In this document: positions 1 to 6,932 of the stretch, one piece after another
How positions within the stretch are numbered: the first letter of the stretch is position 1
Layout of the letters: each line of letters begins with the position of its first letter
NCBI GenBank assembly: GCA_946886845.1
Contig: CAMPJH010000058.1
Span: 1 to 9,162, forward strand
Source of the DNA: an uncultured Sphingomonas sp.
GTDB lineage: Bacteria > Pseudomonadota > Alphaproteobacteria > Sphingomonadales > Sphingomonadaceae
Reading direction: 5' to 3'
DNA: 9,162 nt
Notes under the pieces: generated by a model
Database searches by the model: none
What the model was told of the DNA's origin: nothing
What the model saw: the letters and a program-made list of their open reading frames with translations, nothing else
Program-made: the position numbers and the translations under genes

Positions 1-230
1 ACGATGTCGCCATAGCCGGTGGTGGTCGCGCTGATCATCGTGAAATAGACGACGTCGAGAAAGCTGACGTGGCCGTCGTAATTGTCCCTGAGCCCGTGGC
101 GCTCGAGCCAGTGGAAGACGATCATCAGCAGGATGACGCCGAGCAGGGCGCCGACCCGCCAGGCGATCCCGAGCCACGGCGGGAGCGGCGAACGGCGGCG
201 GAGGGTCAGGACTGGCCGTGGCCGGGGCAT
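1..230 (-). CDS. Potassium channel family protein, N-terminal part (runs off left edge)
   Basis: This is the first 76 codons of a membrane ion channel; the rest lies beyond base 1. The translation starts MPRPRPVLTLRRR, a basic cytoplasmic head. A hydrophobic helix follows at about residues 19-40 (GIAWRVGALLGVILLMIVFHW), then an outer loop and a pore helix (LDVVYFTMISA). It ends with TTTGYGDIV, the potassium selectivity filter (TxGYGD) typical of two-helix channels of the Ion_trans_2 type. The role would be passive K+ conduction through the inner membrane; ion specificity is inferred from the filter. The start is taken as the ATG at 228-230. An in-frame GTG five codons upstream is an alternative, and neither has a convincing ribosome site. 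It lies 42 bases downstream of the acyl-AMP ligase stop on the same strand, so co-transcription is possible. Any cytoplasmic regulatory domain would be outside the window. Confidence 0.85.
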   Translation of the reverse strand, partial: MPRPRPVLTLRRRSPLPPWLGIAWRVGALLGVILLMIVFHWLERHGLRDNYDGHVSFLDVVYFTMISATTTGYGDI

Positions 231-272
231 GGCGCGGCTTAGCACGCAGCGCGGCCGTGGCCAGAGTGGAAA

Positions 273-2033
273 TCAGGCGGCGATGTCGTAGGGCTGGATC
301 TCGCCCGACAAATAGAGCGAGCGGGCCTTGGTCCGCGACAGCTTGCCGGAGCTGGTGCGCGGCAGGGTGCGCGGCGGGACCAGCTCGACGACCGGGGTGA
401 TGCCGGTGATCGCATGCACCCGCTCGCGGATGTCGTCGCGCAAGCGCCCGCGCTCGGCGGGGTCGGACACCCGGCAATGGACCAGCACCGCCGGAGTCTC
501 CTCGCCCGACGGGCCGGTGAGCGCGAAGGCGGCGATGTCGCCGGACTTGAATCCGGGCAGCTGCTCGACCGCCCATTCGATGTCCTGCGGCCAGTAGTTG
601 CGGCCGTTGATGATGATCATGTCCTTGGCTCGGCCGACGATGTAGATGTAGCCGCCCGACAAATAGCCCATGTCGCCGGTGTCGAGCCAACCGTCGTCCG
701 ACAGGCAGGCGGCGGTCGATTCCTCGTCGCGGAAATAGCCGGCCATTACCGCCCCGCCGCGAACGAAGATCCGGCCGATGCCGCGATCGGCGAGCGGCGA
801 GCCGCCGGGCCCGCGAACCTCGACCTCCATGCCGGTGACCGGCTTGCCGCAATTGACCACGGCCCGATAGCGGCGCGGCCGCTCCTCGCCGCCGGACTCG
901 ACGCCCGACAGCACATTCTCCTCGACCAGCTCCATTCGAATGCCTTCGCCCGGCGGCATCAGCGAAACGGCGAGAGTCGCTTCGGCCAGGCCGTAGCTCG
1001 GGCAGAAAGCGGTGGCGTTGAAGCCGGCCTCGGCGAAGGCGTCGACAAACGCCTGCATGACATCGGGGCGGATCATGTCGGCGCCGTTTCCGGCAATCCG
1101 CCAGCGCGACAGGTCGAAGCGGTCCTCGGCCCTGGTCTGCGAGCTCATCCGCCGGGCGCAAATGTCGTAGCCGAAGGTCGGCGAGTAGGAGACGGAATTG
1201 CCCGGATTGCGGCTGATCATGTCGAGCCAGGCGAGCGGCCGGCGAGCGAAATCCTCGGTCTTCTGATAATCGACCGAAACCTGCATCGCGAGCGTCGACA
1301 GGACGCAGCCGACCAGGCCCATGTCGTGGTACCAGGGCAGCCAGGAAATGCAGCGGTCGGCGTCCTGGATGCCGAGGCCGATGCCGTGGGATCGCAAATT
1401 GTGAAGCAGGCCGCGGTGGGTGATCGCGACTCCGTGCGGGAATCGGGTCGAGCCGCTCGAATATTGCAGGTAAGCGATGTCGTCGGGGCTGGCGGCGGGG
1501 AGCTCGGCTTCGCTCTGCTCGAGCCCGGCAAGGCCGGCCCAGTCGCGGACCGGGATCTTGCCGGCGGCTTCGCGGGTCATGTCGGCAAGCTCGCCGGGCA
1601 CCAGGAATAGCGCCGGGTCGCAACTCTTGAGCTGGACCTTGAGCTGCTCGACGTAGGAGTGGCGGCCGCCGAAGCTGGTCGGCAGCGGCAGCGGCACCGG
1701 CCAGGCGCCGGCATAGACCGCGCCGAAGAAGGCAGCGGCGAACTCGGCCCCGGTATCGGCGATCAGCGCGATCCGGTCGCCGGGCGCGATCCCGAGGGCA
1801 ACGAAGCGCCGGGCGTTGGCGAGGGCGTCGTCGCGAAGCTCGGAATAGGGATAAGCGCGGACCAGGGTCCCGCGGGCGTCGTGGAAATTCAGCCCGCGCC
1901 GGCCGAGCGCGGCATAATCTAGCGCCTCCGCCAGTGTGTCGAAATCGGCGATCCGGCGGGGCAGGCTGTCGGTCGTCGGAGTCGCCCCGGGCGGGGCCAG
2001 GTCAGAACGGTCGTTCGAATTGGATTTGAGCAC
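273..2033 (-). CDS. Fatty-acyl-AMP ligase (FAAL, FadD32-like adenylate-forming enzyme)
   Basis: The enzyme is a cytoplasmic member of the adenylating family that activates a fatty acid with ATP to acyl-AMP. FAALs usually pass the acyl group to an acyl carrier protein rather than to CoA. Counting from the GTG at 2031-2033 (586 aa), the visible motifs are the ATP loop YSSGSTRFPHGV at 191-202, YHDMGLVG at 235-242 (the FAAL-type signature), the FAAL-like stretch around ISRNPGNSVSYSPTFGYDICARR at 273-295, YGLAEATL at 347-354, GWLDTGDMGYL at 448-458, GRAKDMIIINGRNYWPQDIE at 467-486, and LPRTSSGKLSR near the end with the catalytic Lys at about 564. The frame stays open to a GTG at 2103-2105 (610 aa), but that start runs into the recX start region and has no ribosome site. 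The shorter start has only a weak GGGACAGG. No carrier protein or polyketide synthase is adjacent, so the pathway is unknown. Sphingolipid-type acyl activation is one possibility in this clade. Confidence 0.9.
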   Translation of the reverse strand: MLKSNSNDRSDLAPPGATPTTDSLPRRIADFDTLAEALDYAALGRRGLNFHDARGTLVRAYPYSELRDDALANARRFVALGIAPGDRIALIADTGAEFAAAFFGAVYAGAWPVPLPLPTSFGGRHSYVEQLKVQLKSCDPALFLVPGELADMTREAAGKIPVRDWAGLAGLEQSEAELPAASPDDIAYLQYSSGSTRFPHGVAITHRGLLHNLRSHGIGLGIQDADRCISWLPWYHDMGLVGCVLSTLAMQVSVDYQKTEDFARRPLAWLDMISRNPGNSVSYSPTFGYDICARRMSSQTRAEDRFDLSRWRIAGNGADMIRPDVMQAFVDAFAEAGFNATAFCPSYGLAEATLAVSLMPPGEGIRMELVEENVLSGVESGGEERPRRYRAVVNCGKPVTGMEVEVRGPGGSPLADRGIGRIFVRGGAVMAGYFRDEESTAACLSDDGWLDTGDMGYLSGGYIYIVGRAKDMIIINGRNYWPQDIEWAVEQLPGFKSGDIAAFALTGPSGEETPAVLVHCRVSDPAERGRLRDDIRERVHAITGITPVVELVPPRTLPRTSSGKLSRTKARSLYLSGEIQPYDIAA

Positions 2034-2117
2034 CCGCCTGTCCCGATCGTTTCCCCGAGCGGCACGATACTGCCGCCGCTTTCTGATGGTGGGGGAGTGT
2101 GGCACAAAAAGGGCGCA

Positions 2118-2666
2118 ATGGCTCGCCGCAACGGCAGAAAACCGCGACCGCCGCTCGATTCCGCAAAGCTGGACGAGCTGGCGCTCGCCTATGTCGGCCG
2201 GTTTGCGACGTCGCGGGCCAAGCTCGCCGCCTATCTGGCGCGAAAGGTCCGCGAACGCGGCTGGGCGGGGGAGAACCCGGCCGGCATTGAGGCGATCGTC
2301 GAGCGCCTGGCTCGCCTCGGCTACGTCGACGACGCCGCCTTCGCGCTGTCGAAGAGCCGGGCGCTGAGCGGGCGCGGCTATGGCGCCAGGCGACTTACCC
2401 AGTCGCTTCGCGCCGCCGGAGTCGGAGAAGAGGATTCACAGGGCGCGCGCGATCATGCCGAGGCGCAAGCGGTGGATTCGGCGCTGCGCTTCGCGCGGCG
2501 GCGGCGGCTCGGACCCTATGGCGAGCGTCCGACAGACCGTCCGGGCAAGGAGAAGGCGCTGGCGGCAATGATCCGCGCCGGCCATTCGTTCCAGCTGGCG
2601 AAGGCAATCGTGTGGCTCGATCCGGGCGCCGACGTGGATATCGAATCCCTCGCCGAAAAGACGTAA
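2118..2666 (+). CDS. recX: RecX family regulatory protein
   Basis: RecX binds RecA filaments in the cytoplasm and modulates, usually restrains, recombinase activity. The 182-residue product is small, basic and helical. It contains the typical repeated pattern: ALAYVGRFATSRAKLAAYLARKV, then ERLARLGYVDDAAFALSKSRALSGRGYGARRLTQSLRAAGV, where the YVDD.AFA and GYG..RL..L features are conserved in the family. The C-terminal third (RPGKEKALAAMIRAGHSFQLAKAIVWLDP) matches the last RecX helical repeat. The ATG at 2118 follows AAAAAGGGCGCA, an acceptable ribosome site. The frame also has a GTG at 2097 (MWHKKGAMARR), which would overlap the longest form of the divergent ligase gene. recA is not in the window, so the gene is unlinked here. 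It may lead a plus-strand run with the cold-shock gene 50 bases downstream. Confidence 0.85.
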   Translation: MARRNGRKPRPPLDSAKLDELALAYVGRFATSRAKLAAYLARKVRERGWAGENPAGIEAIVERLARLGYVDDAAFALSKSRALSGRGYGARRLTQSLRAAGVGEEDSQGARDHAEAQAVDSALRFARRRRLGPYGERPTDRPGKEKALAAMIRAGHSFQLAKAIVWLDPGADVDIESLAEKT

Positions 2667-2716
2667 GGGGCCGAGTCGGTTTCCCGACGCCGATAACGCA
2701 TGGTAAAGGCGACTTC

Positions 2717-3283
2717 GTGACTGAACCCGCGCCCGAACCGGTCCACGTGCCCGCTGTCGAACAGGAGTCGGAAGCCGATCTCCCGCCGGTCTCCGCACGG
2801 GTGAAATGGTTCGACGCGACGCGCGGCTTCGGCTTCCTGGTCAGCGACGAGATCGACGGCGATATCCTGATCCACTTCAGCATCCTCAAGGAGCATGGCC
2901 GGCGCAGCCTTCCAGAAGGCGCGCTGGTCGAGTGCATCCCGGCCAAGCTCGACCGCGGGTTCCAGGCCAAGAAGATCCTGTCGATCGACGCCAGCGAAGC
3001 CGTCGCTCCGGTGCGGCGGCCACCGGCGGCCGACAAGGCCGATCGCAACGACCTCGCCGACGCCGCCGGCGATTTCGAGCCGGTCGAGGTGAAATGGTTC
3101 AATCGCGCGAAGGGCTACGGATTCCTCAACCGGATCGGGGTCGACGGGCAGGATGTGTTCGTCCACATGGAAACCGTGCGCAACTCCGGACTCGGCGAGC
3201 TTCAGCAGGGCCAATTGGTCGAGGCGCGTATCGCCGAGGGACGCAAGGGCCTGACGGCGGTCGAAGTCCGGCAGGCTGCGTGA
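2717..3283 (+). CDS. Cold-shock protein with two cold-shock domains
   Basis: This is a 188-residue nucleic-acid-binding protein, probably a single-stranded RNA or DNA chaperone in the cytoplasm. Two cold-shock domains are visible. The first, at about 26-91, has VKWFDATRGFGFL (RNP1-like) and DILIHFS (RNP2-like). The second, at about 123-186, has VKWFNRAKGYGFL and DVFVHM. The acidic N-terminal 24 residues and the linker at 92-122 look disordered. Two-domain cold-shock proteins of this length are common in alphaproteobacteria, whereas CspA types have one domain of about 70 residues. The start is a GTG at 2717 with AAAGG seven bases upstream. The frame is open to 2612, but the upstream part overlaps recX and does not resemble the family. 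The stop codon overlaps the start of the DUF192 gene, suggesting coupled translation. Confidence 0.92.
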   Translation: MTEPAPEPVHVPAVEQESEADLPPVSARVKWFDATRGFGFLVSDEIDGDILIHFSILKEHGRRSLPEGALVECIPAKLDRGFQAKKILSIDASEAVAPVRRPPAADKADRNDLADAAGDFEPVEVKWFNRAKGYGFLNRIGVDGQDVFVHMETVRNSGLGELQQGQLVEARIAEGRKGLTAVEVRQAA

Positions 3284-3741
3284 GGAGGCTGGGGTTTGCG
3301 GCGGCCGCGGCGCTCGCTGCCTGCAATCCCGGGCCGGCGCCGAGCGAGCCGGCCGCTCGGCCGCAGGCGCGAACCGGGCTCGAGCAAGTGCCGCTGACCG
3401 TAATTTCGGCGAACGGGGCCCACCGCTTCACGGTCGAGGTCGCGCGGACCGAGGAGCAGCAGCGGATGGGCCTGATGTTCCGGACCTCGCTCGGTCCCGA
3501 CCAGGGAATGATCTTCCCCTACCAGCCGCCGCGGGACGTGGCCTTCTGGATGAAGAACACTCTGATCCCGCTCGACATCATCTTCGTCCGCGCCAACGGG
3601 ATGATCGCCCGGATCTCGACCGCCGTACCGCACTCGGAAACGCAGGTACCGTCGGGCGAGGCGATCGCCCTGGTGCTGGAGATTCCCGGCGGCCGCGCGG
3701 CCGAGCTTGGGATCAGGCCGGGCGACAGAGTGGAGTGGTGA
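3280..3741 (+). CDS. DUF192 family lipoprotein
   Basis: This is a 153-residue predicted lipoprotein. The signal is MRRLGFAAAAALAAC, with the lipobox LAAC at residues 12-15, so the mature protein would be anchored by Cys15 on the periplasmic side of a membrane. The DUF192 domain covers about 37-153. Its family hallmarks are VEVARTEEQQRMGLMFR, GMIFPY, FWMKNTLIPLDIIFV (about 89-103), and the C-terminal EIPGGRAAELGIRPGDRV. The function of DUF192 is not established, so none is assigned. The GTG start at 3280 overlaps the cold-shock stop as GTGA, leaving its ribosome site inside the upstream gene; this points to translational coupling. A cold-shock gene followed by a DUF192 gene is a recurring arrangement in alphaproteobacteria (recollection, not checked here). 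The convergent kinase gene ends 50 bases downstream, and I see no clear terminator between them. Confidence 0.88.
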   Translation: MRRLGFAAAAALAACNPGPAPSEPAARPQARTGLEQVPLTVISANGAHRFTVEVARTEEQQRMGLMFRTSLGPDQGMIFPYQPPRDVAFWMKNTLIPLDIIFVRANGMIARISTAVPHSETQVPSGEAIALVLEIPGGRAAELGIRPGDRVEW

Positions 3742-3791
3742 GAAAGAAAGCGCTCGACTGATTTTCCGCGTTGCGTAATGCGCGTATCCGG

Positions 3792-4733
3792 TCAGGACGC
3801 GTGGCTGATCGTGCACCTCAGCCCGTCCGGCTCGAAACGGACGTTTGCTCCCATTGCGCTCCTCGCCAGCAGCCGCGAGCCGAAGCCGCGCGACAATGGC
3901 TCCGAGACCGACGGCCCATCATGCTCCTTCCAATCGAGCCGAAACCGGCCGTCACCGCCCGACCAGTCGATCGAGACCCAGCCCGTCGGATGACTGAGCG
4001 CGCCATATTTGACGGCGTTCGTACCGAGCTCATGCAGCGCAAGCGCCAGGGAAATCACCTTTTGATCGGCCAAGGTCAGCGGCCCGCCGTCGAGGCGAAA
4101 GCGATCGGCGCGATCGGTGAAAGGGCTGGTGGCGGTCTCGACCACCTGCCTGACCGGCGCCGTTGGCTGCTCGACATGTTCGTTGAGGAGGTTCTGAGCA
4201 TCGGCCAATGCCTTGATCCGGCCATCGAACTTGGCCACTTCGGTGCTGCCGCGCTCGAACGTCTGGCTAGCCATCGCCTGGACGATCGCCATCGCGTTCT
4301 TCAGCCGATGGGACATCTCTCGGGCAAACAGCCGCTGATTCTGGGCGTCCTGCAATGCCATTGTCAGAGCCGCGGCCTGGCCTCGCAGCTCGCTCCGCCG
4401 ATACAGCAGGGACGTGCCGAGGATGACGCTGGTCACGGTGAAATAGCCAAGCAAGGCGTAGCCCGCGGCGGGATCCACGGTCGTCGCGCCCGGCGCAAGT
4501 ATGACGTACCAGCTGAGGGCTCCGCCAACGAGCATCGTCGCCAGTCCGCCGACAAAACCCGCCATTACCGTGACCAGGCAAACCGCGATGACTACCGTGA
4601 AGAATGGCAGGATCAAATGCGAAAGCCCGAACGAGTAGCGGAGCAAAACGGCGACTGCCGCGGCGGCAATGCCGATGGCGATGCTTCGGGCGTATCGACC
4701 GGTAACGAGCCAAGCTGAGTTCCGCGGCTTCAC
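3792..4733 (-). CDS. Membrane HWE-family sensor histidine kinase with DUF4118-like region
   Basis: This is a 313-residue sensor kinase. Residues about 15-110 hold roughly four hydrophobic segments with short loops (SIAIGIAAAAVAVLLRY, LILPFFTVVIAVCLVTVMAGF, LATMLVGGALSWYVILAP, YALLGYFTVTSVILGTSLLY), resembling the DUF4118 membrane module of KdpD-type kinases. A coiled linker follows. The phosphoacceptor box REMSHRLKNAMAIVQAMASQT at 138-158 has His142 as the likely phosphorylated residue. The ATPase domain has LALHELGTNAVKYGALS (conserved His234 in the N box), WKE at 268-270 and GFGSRLL at 283-289. The N-box His plus W-x-E define HWE kinases. The start is the GTG at 4733; an in-frame TAG lies 18 bases upstream, so no longer form exists. 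No response regulator is adjacent, so it is an orphan kinase. Some HWE kinases feed the PhyR-EcfG stress pathway, but that link is only inferred here. By eye its codons are less GC-rich than those of its neighbours. Confidence 0.9.
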   Translation of the reverse strand: MKPRNSAWLVTGRYARSIAIGIAAAAVAVLLRYSFGLSHLILPFFTVVIAVCLVTVMAGFVGGLATMLVGGALSWYVILAPGATTVDPAAGYALLGYFTVTSVILGTSLLYRRSELRGQAAALTMALQDAQNQRLFAREMSHRLKNAMAIVQAMASQTFERGSTEVAKFDGRIKALADAQNLLNEHVEQPTAPVRQVVETATSPFTDRADRFRLDGGPLTLADQKVISLALALHELGTNAVKYGALSHPTGWVSIDWSGGDGRFRLDWKEHDGPSVSEPLSRGFGSRLLARSAMGANVRFEPDGLRCTISHAS

Positions 4734-4851
4734 GCCGCCAACCTGCGCCTAGTTGCGAATGTCCGCAATGGGCTGAAAGCCGAGCCTTAAGCGCGGTCCA
4801 TCGGAGGCCCGGCCTTGCGCTCTTTCCGTCAACGCGGCAGAGGCGGCGGCC

Positions 4852-5235
4852 ATGGGATTCTGGTCGCGAACCTTTACCTGGTGGAACGGTGAGACATGGG
4901 GCACTTTGCTGTTCACCCGGCTCAATGGCCGCGAGGTCGGGCGCGACGACCACGGCAACATCTATTTCCAGCACAAGAAGAATCCGCGTCGGCGCTGGGT
5001 CGCTTACCCGGGCGACAATGACGGCAGCCGGGTGCCGCCGGACTGGCAGCTGTGGCTGCGCGGCACGATCGACGAGCTGCCGTCGAAGGCACTTCCGCCG
5101 AAGCGCAAGTTCGAGCTGAAGCCGGTTCCCAACGCGACCGGGACGATGGCGGCGTTCCGGCCCGACGGGGCGCTTGGCAGCCACAAGGTCCGGCCGGCGG
5201 CGACCGGCGACTACGAAGCGTGGATCCCGGAATAA
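4852..5235 (+). CDS. NDUFA12 family complex I accessory subunit
   Basis: This 127-residue protein is homologous to the mitochondrial 17.2-kDa complex I subunit (NDUFA12, B17.2). Alphaproteobacteria keep this as an accessory subunit of the proton-pumping NADH:ubiquinone oxidoreductase at the inner membrane. The visible family pattern is the N-terminal WWNGETWGTLLFTRLNGREVGRDDHGNIYF, then RRRWVAYPG (the R-W-V-x-Y pattern), then the proline-rich PPDWQLWLRGTIDELPS, ending in a short YEAWIPE tail. The length fits the family. The ATG at 4852 has AGAGG eight bases upstream. The DUF2155 gene starts two bases after the stop, so the pair is almost certainly one transcript. The 118-base gap to the divergent kinase must contain both promoters, but I could not identify their boxes with confidence. 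Confidence 0.93.
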   Translation: MGFWSRTFTWWNGETWGTLLFTRLNGREVGRDDHGNIYFQHKKNPRRRWVAYPGDNDGSRVPPDWQLWLRGTIDELPSKALPPKRKFELKPVPNATGTMAAFRPDGALGSHKVRPAATGDYEAWIPE

Positions 5236-5237
5236 AG

Positions 5238-5846
5238 GTGCTTCGGCCCGCGGCCATTACGCTGGCGCTGCTGCTCGGGGTTTCCGGGTGCGGCGGCGAT
5301 CAGCCCGGCAACCAGCAGCAGGGCCGCGCCGCCGGCCAGGCGGCTCCGGCCGGCTCCGACCAGGCGCTGACGCCGATGGCCGAGCGGGTCGCGGTGATCG
5401 GCCTGTTGAACAAGCGCAACGGGATCGTCCGCGACTTCACCTTGAAGCCCGGCCAAGCGGTTCGGCTGAAGGATGCGACCGTCCGCCTGCTGGCCTGCGA
5501 GAGCACCGCGCCGTGGGAAAGCGAGAAGCTGACCGGCGCCTTCGTCCAGCTCGACGTCAAGGGCAGCGACAATCGCTGGCGGCGCGCCTTTTCGGGCTGG
5601 CTGTACAAGGAATCGCCGTCGCTGAACGTCGTTCAGCACCCGGTCTATGACGTCTGGCCCAAGAGCTGCGCGATGACTTTCCCGGCGGGGCCACCCGCCC
5701 CGGCGGCACCGGCGGCTTCGAGCAGCCGATCGAGCGCCGAGAGGTCGCCCGCGGACCAGGCGCCGGTTTCCGACGAGCCGGCGGAGGAGCCCGCGCCGGC
5801 CCCGGAATCGCCGCCGCCGAGCGCCGCCGACAGCAACGCGACGTAG
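5238..5846 (+). CDS. DUF2155 domain lipoprotein with disordered tail
   Basis: This is a 202-residue predicted lipoprotein of unknown function. The signal [18 protein letters not shown] has the lipobox VSGC with Cys18. A Gln/Gly/Ala-rich linker follows, and the DUF2155 domain covers about 48-146. Family features are [33 protein letters not shown] (one of two conserved Cys), [30 protein letters not shown] and the second Cys at 144. The two Cys could form a periplasmic disulfide (inference). After residue 148 comes a tail rich in Ala, Pro, Ser and Glu, about 54 residues long, which lies antisense to the end of aat. The GTG start at 5238 has only a weak site (GGAATAAAG), and coupling to the NDUFA12 gene two bases upstream may drive translation. 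NDUFA12, DUF2155 and aat are often neighbours in alphaproteobacteria. Confidence 0.85.
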   Translation: MLRPAAITLALLLGVSGCGGDQPGNQQQGRAAGQAAPAGSDQALTPMAERVAVIGLLNKRNGIVRDFTLKPGQAVRLKDATVRLLACESTAPWESEKLTGAFVQLDVKGSDNRWRRAFSGWLYKESPSLNVVQHPVYDVWPKSCAMTFPAGPPAPAAPAASSSRSSAERSPADQAPVSDEPAEEPAPAPESPPPSAADSNAT

Positions 5847-6373
5847 CGGTCGCGCGGCACCGCGATCGCCCCCAGCGAGGCGAGGTGGTCGGTCATGAAC
5901 TGGCAGTCGAGCAGGGCGTAGCCGCCGGCCTTCAAGCGGGCGACGAGCCAGGCGAGCGCCACTTTCGACGCGTCGGTCGCGCGGCTGAACATGCTTTCGC
6001 CGAAGAAGGCGCGGCCGAGCTTGACGCCATAGACGCCGCCGACCAGCTCGCCCGCTTTATCCCAGACCTCGACCGAGTGGGCGTGGCCGAGCCGGTGCAA
6101 GGCGAGCATCGCCCGCTCGATGTCGGCGTTGATCCAGGTCTCCTCGCGCTCGGCGCAGGCGCTGATGACGCCAGCGAAATCGCGGTCGAGAGTCGCGGCG
6201 AACCGGTCCGAAATCAGGGTCCGGCGAAGCGACCTCGAGACGTGGAAGCCGTCGATCGGGATGATTGCGCGCATCCGCGGCTCGACCCAGAAGATTTCAT
6301 CCGACTGGCGGCTGTCGGCCATCGGGAAGATGCCCATCGCATAGCTCTGAAGCAGCAGGCGCGGGTCGAGCAT
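5645..6373 (-). CDS. aat: Leucyl/phenylalanyl-tRNA--protein transferase
   Basis: Aat adds Leu or Phe from aminoacyl-tRNA to proteins with N-terminal Arg or Lys, marking them for ClpS/ClpAP degradation by the N-end rule. Counting from the ATG at 6373 (242 aa), family motifs are [15 protein letters not shown] (6-20), [12 protein letters not shown] (28-39), [10 protein letters not shown] (44-53), [10 protein letters not shown] (96-105), [20 protein letters not shown] (112-131) and [16 protein letters not shown] (154-169). Residues about 186-230 are a low-complexity Gly/Ala/Ser stretch, after which the end [11 protein letters not shown] resembles the normal C-terminus. The ATG has AGGTGG just upstream. 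A GTG two codons earlier is in frame, but it overlaps that ribosome site. The gene begins 16 bases after the arsC stop on the same strand, so it is probably co-transcribed. Its last 202 bases overlap the convergent DUF2155 gene. Confidence 0.95.
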   Translation of the reverse strand: MLDPRLLLQSYAMGIFPMADSRQSDEIFWVEPRMRAIIPIDGFHVSRSLRRTLISDRFAATLDRDFAGVISACAEREETWINADIERAMLALHRLGHAHSVEVWDKAGELVGGVYGVKLGRAFFGESMFSRATDASKVALAWLVARLKAGGYALLDCQFMTDHLASLGAIAVPRDRYVALLSAALGGGDSGAGAGSSAGSSETGAWSAGDLSALDRLLEAAGAAGAGGPAGKVIAQLLGQTS

Positions 6374-6389
6374 GGCCACCTGCGCGGAA

Positions 6390-6749
6390 TTACAGGATTT
6401 CGCGGACCTTGTCCTGCGGGCGGCACAGGCGGACGCCTTTTTCAGTCTCGACCAGCGGCCGCTCGATCAGGATCGGGTGCTCGATCATCGCGTCCAATAT
6501 GGTGTCGTCGTCGACGTCCGGTGCGGTCAGGCCGAGCTCGGCAGCCAGCGGCTCTTTCGCCCGCAGCCCTTCGCGCGGGCTGATCCCGGCGCGCTCATAG
6601 ATCGCCTTGAGCTCGTCGCGGGTAGGCGGATCCTGCAAATATTCGCGAATCCAGACGTCGACGCCTTCGTCGCGAAGGATCTCGAGCGTCTTGCGCGACG
6701 TACCGCACATGGGGTTATGGAAAATCGTTGCTTTGGCGAAACGGTTCAT
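6390..6749 (-). CDS. arsC: Glutaredoxin-linked arsenate reductase (ArsC/Spx-like fold)
   Basis: This 119-residue protein is of the thioredoxin-fold ArsC type that reduces arsenate to arsenite using glutathione and glutaredoxin. The active-site segment is [14 protein letters not shown] with Cys15. The three arginines that bind oxyanion in the plasmid R773 enzyme (Arg60, Arg94, Arg107 with Cys12) are all present at a constant offset of three: Arg63 (GLRAKEPL), Arg97 ([10 protein letters not shown]) and Arg110 (GVRLCRP). This supports a working reductase rather than only a YffB- or Spx-like relative. The start is the ATG at 6749; I see no strong ribosome site close to it. There is no arsR, arsB or acr3 nearby. 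The gene sits directly before aat, so it looks like a chromosomal housekeeping copy and not part of an ars resistance operon. Confidence 0.92.
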   Translation of the reverse strand: MNRFAKATIFHNPMCGTSRKTLEILRDEGVDVWIREYLQDPPTRDELKAIYERAGISPREGLRAKEPLAAELGLTAPDVDDDTILDAMIEHPILIERPLVETEKGVRLCRPQDKVREIL

Positions 6750-6823
6750 CGTACCGACAGCAGTTGTTCGATAGCTCGTCCTTCCTGCAACCGCGGGGCC
6801 CGGTCAAGCATTGTCGCGAGACC

Positions 6824-6848
6824 GGAACGATACGCTTCCAGCGTCGTT
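6824..6848 (+). promoter_or_regulatory. Candidate EcfG general-stress sigma factor promoter
   Basis: GGAAC at 6824-6828 and CGTT at 6845-6848 are separated by 16 bases, an exact fit to the alphaproteobacterial EcfG consensus GGAAC-N16/17-CGTT. The pair is on the plus strand, about 85 bases before the ATG of the duplicated lipoprotein, inside an otherwise empty 183-base gap between arsC and that gene. I looked for the same pair elsewhere by eye on both strands and found none with correct spacing. Known: EcfG is released by phosphorylated PhyR in the general stress response. Inferred: the lipoprotein and the transpeptidase behind it are stress-induced. Confidence 0.65.
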
Positions 6849-6932
6849 TCGGGGGCTGTGACATTTGCACCGTCGCCGGGGGGACCTGGGACCCGGGGCA
6901 TTGTCCAGTTAATCAACTACGGGAGAAAGACG

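Noticed and set aside
414..1610. Long plus-strand open frame of 398 codons
   Set aside because: It is antisense to the fatty-acyl-AMP ligase, shows no recognisable domain, and is explained by high GC and codon bias of the real gene.
2675..2688. Hairpin GTCGG/CCGAC between recX and the cold-shock gene as a terminator
   Set aside because: Only five base pairs, with no following T run; expected often by chance at this GC content.
2395..3214. Minus-strand open frames over recX and the cold-shock gene
   Set aside because: Composition is Arg/Ser/Pro-rich with no family pattern, and both plus-strand genes over the same bases are clearly recognised.
3742..3791. tRNA or terminator in the gap between DUF192 and the kinase
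   Set aside because: The gap is too short for a tRNA, and only a four-base CGCG pairing is visible.
4267..5184. Minus-strand 305-codon open frame across the kinase and NDUFA12 genes
   Set aside because: It spans two divergent recognised genes in another frame and has Arg/Ala-rich shadow composition.
6390..6749. arsC as part of an arsenic resistance island
   Set aside because: No arsR, arsB, acr3 or arsH gene is nearby; it precedes aat like a chromosomal housekeeping gene.
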